Positions 1 through 8,523 of a DNA stretch of 64,000 nucleotides are shown piece by piece (the stretch's first letter is position 1; every line of letters begins with the position of its first letter). Location: positions 62,001 through 126,000 of the forward strand of contig RFGC01000038.1 in the NCBI GenBank assembly GCA_003697135.1. Reading direction: 5' to 3'. Both the position numbers and the translations under genes were made by a program. This stretch comes from Acidobacteriota bacterium. Lineage in GTDB: Bacteria; Acidobacteriota; Blastocatellia; Pyrinomonadales; Pyrinomonadaceae. A model generated the notes under the pieces. The model searched no databases and was not told the origin of the DNA. It saw nothing but the letters and a program-made list of their open reading frames with translations.

Positions 1-1
1 A

Positions 2-1507
2 CCCGGCTTTGAAACAATGATAATCAAAGAAAATGCAACCATTGAAGATATAGCTTGGGTAGAAGCTCACAGCTTGGAATTCCCTGAACTTCAAGTAGAA
101 ATAAGACCTCAAAGAAATTATCCTTATGGCGAAGTCTTAGCCCATGTCCTTGGTTATGTTGGCGAAGTAAGCCCGAAGCAATTGGAAAAACCTGAATACT
201 CTCATCTAAAACCCGGAGACATTGTCGGGAAGGCTGGTTTAGAGCAATATTATGACAAATACCTGCGCGGCATTCCCGGCTACAGAAAAGTTTTGGTTGA
301 TAGCCGCGGTAGAATTCAAGCAGAGCTAGAAGTTGTTGAACCCCAACCCGGACAAGATTTGATTACGACGATTGATCTAGACCTTCAATTAGCCGCCGAA
401 GCAGAGCTTGCAAAATCAGTCACAAAACGCGGAGCCATAATTGCCATGGACCCGAACAACGGTGAAATTTTAGCAATGGCTTCTTCACCTTCATTCGATC
501 CGAATGTTTTCGTGAAAGGGGTTTCAACGCCAGAGGGGAGAAGAAAAATAGCCGAATACTACAAAGACGAAAACCGTCCGCTACTTAATCGAGCAATACA
601 AGGCAGATACCATCCCGGCTCAACTTGGAAAATCCCACTTGCTGTTGCTGGGCTTCAACAAGAGGCTATTACGGTGAAAAATTCACGCTTGCTTTGCGGT
701 GGTGGAATTACTATCGGAAACAAATTTACCAGATGCATGGGAAACCATGGAACTCCGCCTTTGGACTATGCAATCACGAAATCTTGCGACGGTTATTTCT
801 ATAGGCTAGGGTTGAAATTAGGCGTGGATGGCCTTATCAAAATGGTCGAAGAATTTGAATACGATCGGCCAACAGGCATTGACCTACCAAATGAAAAGGC
901 TACAAGAACGCCTAAGTATTGGAAGCCTTACGTCGAAAAAAGAGAGGGTAGCTGGAAAGACATACGCACTGTTTATGCTTCGATAGGTCAAGATACTGTA
1001 GAAGCTACTCCTATTTCGATGCTTCGGACAATCGCAGCGATAGGCGTTCAAGGCAAGATGTATGTTCCCCACTTGATGAAAGAAATCAAAGAAATTGGCG
1101 CTGTTGGCGCTTTTCCGGCTAGACCGGGACTAACTTATGAAATTCCCGAACCCAAAATTATCAAAATGACCGAAGAGCAAGAAGCATTGGTAATGCATGG
1201 GCTTTGGGGCGTGGTAAATGCTGGTGGGACGGCAAGCAGAATAAGGATTCCGGGATTTGATATTGCAGGCAAAACAGGAACTGCCCAAAACGCTGCACTC
1301 GGAACGAAGGGTCCGAAAGACCATGCTTGGTTCGTAAGTTTTGCACCTGCATACAAACCCGAGATAGCCGTGATGGCGATAATTGAAAATTCAGGATTCG
1401 GCGCTCAACATGCCGCTCCGGCAGTTAGAGGCGTTTACGATGCTTACTTACGAAAGCATCATCCAGAACTAGTCCAAGGACAAACATTAGCAAAAAACGG
1501 TTTATGA
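2..1507 (+). CDS. mrdA: Penicillin-binding protein 2 (peptidoglycan D,D-transpeptidase), 5' end cut off
   Basis: Class B PBP that cross-links peptidoglycan in the periplasm during lateral wall growth, working with RodA. The reading frame is open from base 2, so the cytoplasmic tail, membrane anchor and start of the pedestal lie outside the window; about 501 codons are visible against roughly 600-650 for the family. The transpeptidase signature motifs are all present: SxxK as STWK at about 620-631, the PBP2-type SxD as SCD in TKSCDGYFY, and KTGT in AGKTGTAQ. The upstream part (YPYGEVLAHVLGYVGEV, GKAGLEQYYD) is the family's dimerisation/linker region. Its TGA overlaps the rodA ATG (ATGA), so the two are translationally coupled. 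Family assignment rests on the SxD motif plus the adjacent rodA; PBP3/FtsI is less likely. Confidence 0.95.
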   Translation, partial: PGFETMIIKENATIEDIAWVEAHSLEFPELQVEIRPQRNYPYGEVLAHVLGYVGEVSPKQLEKPEYSHLKPGDIVGKAGLEQYYDKYLRGIPGYRKVLVDSRGRIQAELEVVEPQPGQDLITTIDLDLQLAAEAELAKSVTKRGAIIAMDPNNGEILAMASSPSFDPNVFVKGVSTPEGRRKIAEYYKDENRPLLNRAIQGRYHPGSTWKIPLAVAGLQQEAITVKNSRLLCGGGITIGNKFTRCMGNHGTPPLDYAITKSCDGYFYRLGLKLGVDGLIKMVEEFEYDRPTGIDLPNEKATRTPKYWKPYVEKREGSWKDIRTVYASIGQDTVEATPISMLRTIAAIGVQGKMYVPHLMKEIKEIGAVGAFPARPGLTYEIPEPKIIKMTEEQEALVMHGLWGVVNAGGTASRIRIPGFDIAGKTGTAQNAALGTKGPKDHAWFVSFAPAYKPEIAVMAIIENSGFGAQHAAPAVRGVYDAYLRKHHPELVQGQTLAKNGL

Positions 1508-2628
1508 TTGGAATCATTGAAAAACGCAATTTTAGAGAGTTTGATTTTCTCCTGCTCATCTTGGCTATCTCGATAGTTTGCTTCGGCATTTGGCAAATCT
1601 ATAATGCTCAGCCTAATGAGATTTACTGGCAAAAGCAAATCATAGGTTTGATAATAGCCGTTCTCATTGCCTTGGTTGTTTCTATGATTGACTACAGAAC
1701 TTTGATTCACTTCGCTCCTGCTTTTTATGCTCTTGGACTGATTTTACTCATACTTGTTTTGACACCGCTTGGAGTCAAGGTAAAGGGTCAACAAGCTTGG
1801 TTGAAACTACCTATCGTCGGGCAATTCCAGCCTTCGGAGTTTGTCAAAATTCCGGTTGTTTTGATGCTTGCAAAATACTTTGGCGAGCGCAAAGGCGTTC
1901 AACCTTTAACGCTAAAAGAAATGATGGTTGGAGTGGCGATATTAGTGGCTCCGGTTGGCTTGATTCTGTTAGAACCAGATGCAGGACAAGCTTTGACCTA
2001 TATTCCCTTGCTGGCAACCGTCATCTTCCTATCGGCTATAAAAATCCGCTGGGTTGTTTTGTCGCTGATTGCTGTTTTGATCTTAGCACCTGTCAGCTTT
2101 TATGTAGGTGTAAAGACCGGAAAAATCAAGCAATATCAGATCGAAAGAATAAACGTTATTCTCGATCCGGAAAATGCTGATCCGCGAGGATACGGCTATC
2201 ATACTTTTCAATCAATCATCACGGTTGGACAAGGCGGAGTAACAGGCATAAAAGGCGATGCAGAAAAATCGCAAAGTGCTTTGAAATTTCTACCCGAACC
2301 ACATACTGATTTTATTTTTGCAGTCACAGCAGAAAACACAGGTTTTTTAGGATGTGTTTCTCTGCTTTTGGCTTATGCGCTTTTGCTCTCTCGTCTGATT
2401 ATGGGAGCAAAGTTTTCTCCAGATCGCGCCGGGATGCTTGTAATTATGGCATTTGTCGGCGGCATGACTTTTCAAATTTTCATAAACATCGGGATGACGC
2501 TAGGAATACTGCCTGTGATAGGTGTGCCATTGCCTCTAATGAGTGCGGGTCTTTCTTCAATTTTGTCAACCTTTATCGCTATCGGTTTCGTGCTTAGTGT
2601 GAGAATGCGTCGTTTTGTAAACTATTGA
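1504..2628 (+). CDS. rodA: Rod shape-determining protein RodA (SEDS peptidoglycan glycosyltransferase)
   Basis: Polytopic inner-membrane SEDS protein of 374 residues that polymerises lipid II into glycan strands in the elongasome, in complex with PBP2. About ten hydrophobic segments can be read. Family signatures include LEPDAGQALTY, the RGYGYHTFQS loop, FLPEPHTDFIFAVTAEN and the C-terminal GVPLPLMSAGLSS segment. Length matches RodA (about 370) rather than the longer FtsW proteins. The ATG overlaps the PBP2 stop by four bases, and the gene is followed 16 bases later by a class A PBP, so three wall-synthesis genes form one unit. No unusual residues were seen. Confidence 0.95.
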   Translation: MIGIIEKRNFREFDFLLLILAISIVCFGIWQIYNAQPNEIYWQKQIIGLIIAVLIALVVSMIDYRTLIHFAPAFYALGLILLILVLTPLGVKVKGQQAWLKLPIVGQFQPSEFVKIPVVLMLAKYFGERKGVQPLTLKEMMVGVAILVAPVGLILLEPDAGQALTYIPLLATVIFLSAIKIRWVVLSLIAVLILAPVSFYVGVKTGKIKQYQIERINVILDPENADPRGYGYHTFQSIITVGQGGVTGIKGDAEKSQSALKFLPEPHTDFIFAVTAENTGFLGCVSLLLAYALLLSRLIMGAKFSPDRAGMLVIMAFVGGMTFQIFINIGMTLGILPVIGVPLPLMSAGLSSILSTFIAIGFVLSVRMRRFVNY

Positions 2629-2644
2629 TTAAGGAGTTCAAAGC

Positions 2645-5251
2645 ATGGCAAATAATGGCAAGCTGAAAGAAGTTTCTGCACGATCAACAAACGGTAGAAT
2701 TCATTGGAACCTTGTTTATTTCTTTTCCACGCTCCTTTTGTTCTTATCAGCAGGAGTGTTGACGGGCATTTTAATTTCATATCATCTGAATAACTCTAGC
2801 ATAGTCACGGAAGTATCAGCCCTCGCAACATATCGGCCGCCAGAGGTAACGAAAATCTATGCTGACGACGGAGAGACCGTAATAGCTGAGTTTGCCTTGG
2901 AAAAGCGCATTCCTGTAAAGGAAAGCGAAATACCGCAAGTAGTTGAAGACGCTTTGCTTGCCATTGAAGATATACGTTTTTACAACCACATAGGAATCGA
3001 TCCGTATAGAATTGTCGGAGCCGCTGTCAAATACATAACAACAGGCAAAGTTGAAGGAGCTTCAACCATAACCCAACAGCTTGCCAAAAATCTGTTCCTT
3101 TCGCGTGAGCAAACAATCTCAAGAAAAGTTACCGAATGGATGATGGCTTTGCAAATCGAAAGATTCTACACAAAACGGCAAATCCTTGAAATGTATGTAA
3201 ACTATGTTTTTCTCGGAGCAGGTTCCTACGGCTTTGAAGCAGGTGCTCGGACTTACTTCGGTAAGTCTCTGAAAGACTTAAGCATAGAAGAAGCGGCAAT
3301 GCTTGCCGCAATACCGAAATCTCCAGAGTATTCACCAACCAGAAATATGACCAAAGCTTTGGAGAGGCGAAATATCGTTTTGGACCAAATGGGAAGGTTC
3401 TTCCCTGACAGATATCCTCCTTCCGTGATTCAAGAAGCAAAATCTAAACCTATAAAACTTGCAGGTTCGGCTTACTATCGTGATGTTCCTAAATCAACTG
3501 CATGGGACTATCCGGTTGAAGAAATCCGCAAGTATTTGGAAGACAAATACACAACACGCGTAGCTCAAGGGGGCTTGAAGGTTTATTCTACAATCAACAT
3601 CGAAGCTCAAAAGCTAGCAACAAAAGCAATAAGAGAAGGTTTGCGACGCTACGATCAAACTCGTCCTTGGCGTTCAAATTATCAGAACATATTGGTTGAT
3701 GAAAACAACGAACCGATAACCGATCCGAAAGAAATACAACGCAGACTTGAAGGATTTAAGCATCCCGATTGGCACGGTGACGATTATGAAAAAGGCGAAT
3801 TCATCAAAGGATTAGTGATGAGTGTTGATAAGCAGAAGGAAGAAGCCGTAGTTCGATTTGGACGATACAAGGCAATAGTAACAGCCAAGGACATGGGGAG
3901 ATGTCCCAAAAAACCAAGCCAAGAATTGAAGCCAGGTTTCTTGGCAGAGTTTGAGATAAAGGAAGTTGATGATGAAAACAGAACCTTAAAAGTCCAACTC
4001 TCACAAGTTCCTGAAGTGCAAGCGGCTTTGGTGTGTTTGAACGCCAAAACAGGCGAGATTGTTGCGATGGTTGGCGGATACGATTTTGCAACCAACAAAT
4101 TCAACAATGCGACGCAAGGATTGCGACAAACTGGTTCGGCTTTTAAGCCTTTTGTTTATGCAGCAGCACTGGAATGGGGCATGACACCAGATATGTATGT
4201 TAGCGGCGCACCTATCAAGCGTGGTAATTGGCAACCACGTAACTATGACGGCTCGCTAAGCCATCCAAATGTCCCTATGAAAATAGCTCTGGCAAAATCC
4301 TACAACATCGCCGCAGTCCATTTAATGGAACAAGTTGGTGTTCAAACAGTCGCACAACTGGTGCGTCGTTTTGGAGTAACAACTCCAATGGCACCTTATC
4401 TGCCTTCAGCTCTTGGTGCTTCGGAAGTTCCTCTACTTGAAATGGTTTCAGCTTATTCTGTATTTCCAAATAAAGGAGTGCGTGTTGAACCTCACCTTAT
4501 CAGAAAAGTCTTAGATAGAGACGGCAAGGTTTTAGAAGAGTGGCAAAATACTTCATACAGAGTCACAAGCGCATACGTAGCTCTGACAATGGTTGACATA
4601 ATGCAAGCCGTTGTAAAGCCGGGTGGCACTGCCGCCCACGCTAACGCAAGCGGACATCCTCTAGCAGGCAAAACCGGCACGGTCAATAATCACACAGACG
4701 TATGGTTCATAGGATACACACCAACCTATGTAACTGGTGTTTGGATGGGGAACCCCTTAAGAAAAGAATCTTTGGGAAGAGGAATGACAGGAGGAGGCGC
4801 TGCGGTCCCAATCTTCAACGCATTTATGATTCCGTTCATGAAAGACAAACCCAAAGAGAGTTTCCCGCCACCACCACCAATGCCTGCCGAAATCAAAGCT
4901 TTGGTTGAACTGCGCAAACGTGAAGCTCTTGAAAGACTCGAAAAGGAAAAGGAAGCGGCAATGCTTCTCGGCGAAAAACGCACTAAAACGGGAGATTTAC
5001 CTGTAGATATTTTGACACTACCTGAAAACATTTTTATTCAACAAGAAAACGAAAAGAGTAACGATAAAAAGGAAAAGCTACCCGAAGAACCTAAATCTTC
5101 CGACTACAGAGAATCGCAGCAACCACAAAAACAAAGAAGCCTCATAATAGACAATGGTCCTTTGACAACGGAAAATCCGATAAGAAAAAAACGAGAAGAA
5201 GAGAAATCCTCTGAGAAGAAGAAAAATAAGAAAGGCGATAATGATGACTGA
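2645..5251 (+). CDS. Class A penicillin-binding protein (bifunctional transglycosylase/transpeptidase, PBP1A type)
   Basis: An 868-residue periplasmic enzyme with one N-terminal membrane anchor (about residues 22-46). The GT51 transglycosylase domain carries EDIRFYNHIG with the catalytic Glu, EGASTITQQLAKNLFLS, and the YVNYVFLGAGSYGFEAGA region. The transpeptidase domain has SxxK as SAFK in RQTGSAFKPF, SxN as SYN in AKSYNIAAVHL, and KTGT in AGKTGTVNNHTD. The last 130 residues or so are a Lys/Glu-rich, probably disordered tail (many KKE, EKEK runs). The start is supported by AAGGAG about 8 bases before the ATG. It completes a PBP2-RodA-PBP1 cluster, so this locus encodes both elongasome and bifunctional wall synthesis. 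The exact paralogue name (ponA, mrcA) cannot be fixed from sequence alone. Confidence 0.94.
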   Translation: MANNGKLKEVSARSTNGRIHWNLVYFFSTLLLFLSAGVLTGILISYHLNNSSIVTEVSALATYRPPEVTKIYADDGETVIAEFALEKRIPVKESEIPQVVEDALLAIEDIRFYNHIGIDPYRIVGAAVKYITTGKVEGASTITQQLAKNLFLSREQTISRKVTEWMMALQIERFYTKRQILEMYVNYVFLGAGSYGFEAGARTYFGKSLKDLSIEEAAMLAAIPKSPEYSPTRNMTKALERRNIVLDQMGRFFPDRYPPSVIQEAKSKPIKLAGSAYYRDVPKSTAWDYPVEEIRKYLEDKYTTRVAQGGLKVYSTINIEAQKLATKAIREGLRRYDQTRPWRSNYQNILVDENNEPITDPKEIQRRLEGFKHPDWHGDDYEKGEFIKGLVMSVDKQKEEAVVRFGRYKAIVTAKDMGRCPKKPSQELKPGFLAEFEIKEVDDENRTLKVQLSQVPEVQAALVCLNAKTGEIVAMVGGYDFATNKFNNATQGLRQTGSAFKPFVYAAALEWGMTPDMYVSGAPIKRGNWQPRNYDGSLSHPNVPMKIALAKSYNIAAVHLMEQVGVQTVAQLVRRFGVTTPMAPYLPSALGASEVPLLEMVSAYSVFPNKGVRVEPHLIRKVLDRDGKVLEEWQNTSYRVTSAYVALTMVDIMQAVVKPGGTAAHANASGHPLAGKTGTVNNHTDVWFIGYTPTYVTGVWMGNPLRKESLGRGMTGGGAAVPIFNAFMIPFMKDKPKESFPPPPPMPAEIKALVELRKREALERLEKEKEAAMLLGEKRTKTGDLPVDILTLPENIFIQQENEKSNDKKEKLPEEPKSSDYRESQQPQKQRSLIIDNGPLTTENPIRKKREEEKSSEKKKNKKGDNDD

Positions 5252-5372
5252 GAACGCAGAAAAATTTGCTCACGCTGATTCATCCGGAATCTCTGCAATT
5301 CATCGAATTCGCTCTTTTGTTGCTTGCAACTACATTGCGCTTGAGATTTTTAATCCAGGACGCATGCTATGA
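5244..5372 (+). CDS. Possible 42-residue translationally coupled small ORF
   Basis: A short frame fills the whole gap between the class A PBP and ribD. Its ATG (5244) lies 8 bases inside the end of the PBP gene, and its TGA overlaps the ribD ATG as ATGA (5369-5372). A weak AAAGG ribosome site lies just upstream. The product begins MTENAEKFAH and ends NPGRML; no membrane segment or known motif is visible. The perfect coupling at both ends is what suggests translation: either a small protein or simply a ribosome-delivery reading frame for ribD, which otherwise has no clear Shine-Dalgarno. It could equally be chance. Confidence 0.3.
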   Translation: MTENAEKFAHADSSGISAIHRIRSFVACNYIALEIFNPGRML

Positions 5373-6472
5373 CCTCAGATTTTGATTTGAAAATGACAAG
5401 GCGCGCTCTTGAGCTTGCCTCTCTCGGCATAGGTCAAGTTAGTCCTAATCCTCTGGTCGGCTGTGTAATAGTTGACAAAGAAGGCAAAGTAGTAGGCGAA
5501 GGAACTTACATCTACGAAAACGTAACACACGCCGAAGTTATTGCTTTGGAACAAGCCGGAGAACGAGCAAAAGGCGGCACAGCTTACGTTTCACTCGAAC
5601 CACACGCTCACACAGGTAGAACTCCACCATGCACCGATGCCTTAATAAAGGCAGGAATCAAGAGAGTTGTTTGCCCTATCGAAGACCCTAACCCTTTGGT
5701 TTCAGGTAGAGGCTTTGACGTCTTACGGCAAAACGGTATCGAAGTAGTTACAGGAATCTTGGCTGATGAAGCTTATAAGCTAAATGAAAAGTTTTTCGTG
5801 TGGCATAGAAAAAAACGTCCTTTCGTGCATCTAAAAATGGCAGTTTCCCTTGATGGTCGAATTTCTCTTAGCAGGAGTGTTTCTACATCTCTTTCAAGTG
5901 AACGCGCTCGATGTCGTGTCCATGAACTTCGGCATGAACATGATGCAATTCTTGTAGGCGGGAACACCGTAGCTGTTGATAATCCTTTATTGACCGATAG
6001 AAGCGGCAAACCGCGTAGAAGAAAACTGGTTCGAGTGATTTTAGACAACAACCTTAAAATACCGCTTGAATCGAAAATTGTAGAAACAGCTAACGAAATT
6101 CCAACTATTGTTATCTCAAACTCCGCAAATTCGGAAAAAGTCTGCAAACTTCAAGAAAAAGGCATTCGAGTTTTCGCAGAGAACGCTTATGATCTTTGCA
6201 AAGTTTTACAAATCCTTCGTCAGCTTGAACTCCAAAGCGTGCTGGTTGAAGGCGGAGCAAAGATTGCTGGGAGTTTTATTGATGCTGGATTAGTTGATAA
6301 GGTGACTTTTATCTATTCACCATTTATTATCGGTGGCACGAAAGCACCTCTAGCCGTCGAAGGTCACGGAGCCGATTCGCTTGCGAATGCGATGATGTTG
6401 AAAGATATAAAAATTTTTCACTATGATCCTGATTTTGAAGTAACAGGTTATCCGCTTAATGAAACTAATTAG
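5369..6472 (+). CDS. ribD: Bifunctional riboflavin biosynthesis protein RibD (pyrimidine deaminase/reductase)
   Basis: Cytosolic 367-residue enzyme performing the second and third steps of riboflavin synthesis: deamination of the diaminopyrimidine, then NADPH-dependent reduction of the ribosyl chain. The N-terminal cytidine-deaminase-like domain (about 1-145) has HAE at residues 54-56 with the catalytic Glu56, and the zinc site TGRTPPC with Cys88. The usual PCxH of that site reads EPHAH, so the first Cys ligand is His79. The C-terminal reductase domain (about 150-360) has LKMAVSLDGRI, GGNTVAVDNPLLT and VEGGAKIAGSF. The 3' end overlaps rsmA by 14 bases. Other rib genes are not in the window. 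Function is confident; the zinc-ligand change is the one oddity. Confidence 0.94.
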   Translation: MTSDFDLKMTRRALELASLGIGQVSPNPLVGCVIVDKEGKVVGEGTYIYENVTHAEVIALEQAGERAKGGTAYVSLEPHAHTGRTPPCTDALIKAGIKRVVCPIEDPNPLVSGRGFDVLRQNGIEVVTGILADEAYKLNEKFFVWHRKKRPFVHLKMAVSLDGRISLSRSVSTSLSSERARCRVHELRHEHDAILVGGNTVAVDNPLLTDRSGKPRRRKLVRVILDNNLKIPLESKIVETANEIPTIVISNSANSEKVCKLQEKGIRVFAENAYDLCKVLQILRQLELQSVLVEGGAKIAGSFIDAGLVDKVTFIYSPFIIGGTKAPLAVEGHGADSLANAMMLKDIKIFHYDPDFEVTGYPLNETN

Positions 6473-7298
6473 CGCAAAAAAATCCTTCGGACAAAATTTT
6501 CTCATCAGCCATAGGCATATTCAGCAAATTGTTTCTGCCTTAAGCCTTCGAGCTGCTGAAACGATCATCGAAATAGGTTCAGGCTGTGGAGCTTTGACTG
6601 AACCTTTGATTGAACTGGGCGCAAATGTAATTGCAATCGAGCTTGAGCGAAATGCAATAGATTTTTTGAAGAGTAAATTCCCTGAAAAAAAGAATTTTAC
6701 ACTTATCGAAGCCGACGTTCTGAAAATAAATTTCAGCGATATTTTGCAAACTCAAAAAGCAAAATTAGTTGGGAACCTTCCGTTTTACATTTCGACAGCA
6801 ATACTGCAAAAATTGATACCTGAGCGTTTTTGTTTTGAGTTCATGGTCTTGATGTTTCAGCGTGAAGTAGCCGAAAGGCTACTTTGTGAGCCAAAAAATT
6901 CTAACAGAGGTTTTTTAAGCGTTGTAGCACAAACCTTTTTTCATTTAGAAAAACTCTTTGATGTTCCGCCCAGTGCCTTCAGACCTGTTCCAAAAGTCTG
7001 GAGTTCAGTTTTGAAAATCACTCCAAAAGAGCAACCATCGGTTGATGAAAAACCTTTCTGCGATTTAGTAGGAAAAGCCTTTTCGCAAAAAAGAAAAACC
7101 TTGTTTAATAATCTGAAAAATTTCAGTAAAGCGAAAAACGAAAGTGATTGTAGAGACTCTAAAACTCTCGAATTTACCAAAGAACACTGGCTTACAATCT
7201 TCCAGAAAGTTGGGATTGATCCATCGGATCGTGCAGAGGCTCTATCAAACGAAAAATGGCTAGAGCTTTACAGAGAAGTTTTTGACAATTCGCCTTGA
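6459..7298 (+). CDS. rsmA: 16S rRNA (adenine1518-N6/adenine1519-N6)-dimethyltransferase RsmA/KsgA
   Basis: Dimethylates two adjacent adenines in the 3' terminal hairpin of 16S rRNA late in 30S assembly, using S-adenosylmethionine. The 279-residue length is typical. Visible signatures: KKSFGQNFL at the N-terminus, the SAM-binding motif IIEIGSGCGALTEPL, the acidic loop AIELE, and the catalytic motif NLPF (family NLPY) in LVGNLPFYIST; the family position FRPVPKVWSSV follows. The last third is the helical KsgA C-domain. The start lies inside the end of ribD (14-base overlap), and folD follows after 27 bases, so ribD-rsmA-folD look co-transcribed. Tyr to Phe in the catalytic motif is a mild variant and still allows the expected stacking. 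Confidence 0.94.
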   Translation: MKLISAKKSFGQNFLISHRHIQQIVSALSLRAAETIIEIGSGCGALTEPLIELGANVIAIELERNAIDFLKSKFPEKKNFTLIEADVLKINFSDILQTQKAKLVGNLPFYISTAILQKLIPERFCFEFMVLMFQREVAERLLCEPKNSNRGFLSVVAQTFFHLEKLFDVPPSAFRPVPKVWSSVLKITPKEQPSVDEKPFCDLVGKAFSQKRKTLFNNLKNFSKAKNESDCRDSKTLEFTKEHWLTIFQKVGIDPSDRAEALSNEKWLELYREVFDNSP

Positions 7299-7325
7299 TT
7301 TTACTGAATTTTGGAGCGAGTCTAT

Positions 7326-8258
7326 ATGATCAAAATCCTGAGCGGAAAAGAAATAGCTGAAGCAATAAAGCATGAGGTTGCGGAAGAAGTGAAAAAGATG
7401 CCAACTCCGCCTTGCCTTCATGTCATTAGAGTCGGCGACGATCAAGCCTCTGCGGTTTATGTGTCAAATAAAATCAAATCAGCTTGCGAGGTCGGCATCA
7501 TCTCGCATCATACGCATCTCCCAGCAACAATTACGCAAGTTGATTTGCTAGAAAAGATTAGGCAGTTGAATGAAGACGAATCGGTTGATGGGATACTTGT
7601 TCAATTGCCACTCCCATCGCATATAAGCGAAGAGGTTGTTTTAGAGAGTATCCATCCTGAAAAGGACGTTGATGGATTCAACCCGATAAATGCTGGAAGA
7701 CTCTTTCAAGGGAAACAGACTCTGCCACCTTGCACTCCTGCAGGCGTAATCGAAATGCTAAAACGTTACGGAATAGTTATTGAAGGAAAGAAAGCGGTTG
7801 TTGTAGGTAGAAGCAACATTGTCGGAAAACCTATGGCAATGATGCTTTTGCAAGAAAATGCAACTGTAACAATTTGTCATTCACGAACTACGAATCTTCA
7901 AGAAATTACGAATCAAGCCGATATTCTAGTCGCCGCCATCGGCAAAGCTGGCTTTATAAGAAGCGATCACATAAAAGAAGGCGCTGTAGTGATAGACGTA
8001 GGAATAAACAAGGTTACTGATGAATCCCTTGCACGTGAACTTTTCGATGAAGATGAATTAGATAAAAGACTAAAAGCTATAAGAGAAAAAGGATTTACTT
8101 TGGTCGGAGATGTCAATCCCAAAGAAGCAAAGCAGAAAGCTGGATTTTTCACTCCTGTTCCCGGCGGCGTTGGACTTTTAACAGTTGCAATGCTTATGAA
8201 GAATACACTAAGGGCATCGAATTTAAGAAGAAAAAAATCTGCCTTCAACAAGAGTTAA
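7326..8258 (+). CDS. folD: Bifunctional methylenetetrahydrofolate dehydrogenase/methenyl-THF cyclohydrolase FolD
   Basis: Cytosolic enzyme interconverting 5,10-methylene-THF and 10-formyl-THF for one-carbon metabolism. The ATG at 7326 is chosen because it gives the standard N-terminus MIKILSGKEIA and has TTGGAG about 9 bases upstream; an in-frame TTG at 7311 would put that ribosome site inside the coding region. The product is 310 residues. Signatures: the active-site Lys in YVSNKIKSACEVGI, VDGFNPINAGRL, the NADP-binding GRSNIVGKPMAMMLL, and the C-terminal signature PVPGGVGLLTVAML. It ends at the junction with a decayed RHS fragment. The C-terminal 15 residues are Arg/Lys/Ser-rich and run past the usual end of the family. 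Confidence 0.95.
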   Translation: MIKILSGKEIAEAIKHEVAEEVKKMPTPPCLHVIRVGDDQASAVYVSNKIKSACEVGIISHHTHLPATITQVDLLEKIRQLNEDESVDGILVQLPLPSHISEEVVLESIHPEKDVDGFNPINAGRLFQGKQTLPPCTPAGVIEMLKRYGIVIEGKKAVVVGRSNIVGKPMAMMLLQENATVTICHSRTTNLQEITNQADILVAAIGKAGFIRSDHIKEGAVVIDVGINKVTDESLARELFDEDELDKRLKAIREKGFTLVGDVNPKEAKQKAGFFTPVPGGVGLLTVAMLMKNTLRASNLRRKKSAFNKS

Positions 8259-8269
8259 GATAAGCAATT

Positions 8270-8515
8270 CATTTACGATACCGCAGAACATGTAGAGGCA
8301 AGAAAATCTATCAGGTCGTTGGAAGGCGCTATTATGATGGCGAAGGGCGGAGAGTGAAAAGGGAGTGCCTGCAACGGGTGAGACGACTATTTTTGTGATG
8401 CAGTTGGCAAGTTGATAGCTGAGTATTCGACGCAAGTCACACAGCTATCAGAAGCGAAAACTAGTATTTGACAACAAACAATTTGGGTAGTCTGAAAGGC
8501 TGACTCAGGCAGGCA
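8270..8515 (+). pseudogene. Decayed RHS-repeat (YD-repeat) fragment
   Basis: Translating this gap piecewise recovers RHS/YD-repeat core peptides in successive frames: IYDTAEHV from about 8271, then YYDGEGRRVKRE from 8330, then TGETTIFV, then AVGKLIAEYSTQV from about 8400, then YLTTNNLGSL from about 8467. The order matches the conserved RHS core (YDGEGRRVKK ... TIFVYDAxGKLIAEYS ... YLTTDxLGS) common in acidobacterial RHS proteins. At least three frameshifts and several stops separate the blocks, and there is no start or signal peptide, so this is a dead internal fragment of a large polymorphic-toxin-type or cell-surface RHS protein. The rest of such a gene is not in the window. Confidence 0.75.
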
Positions 8516-8523
8516 AGTTACTT

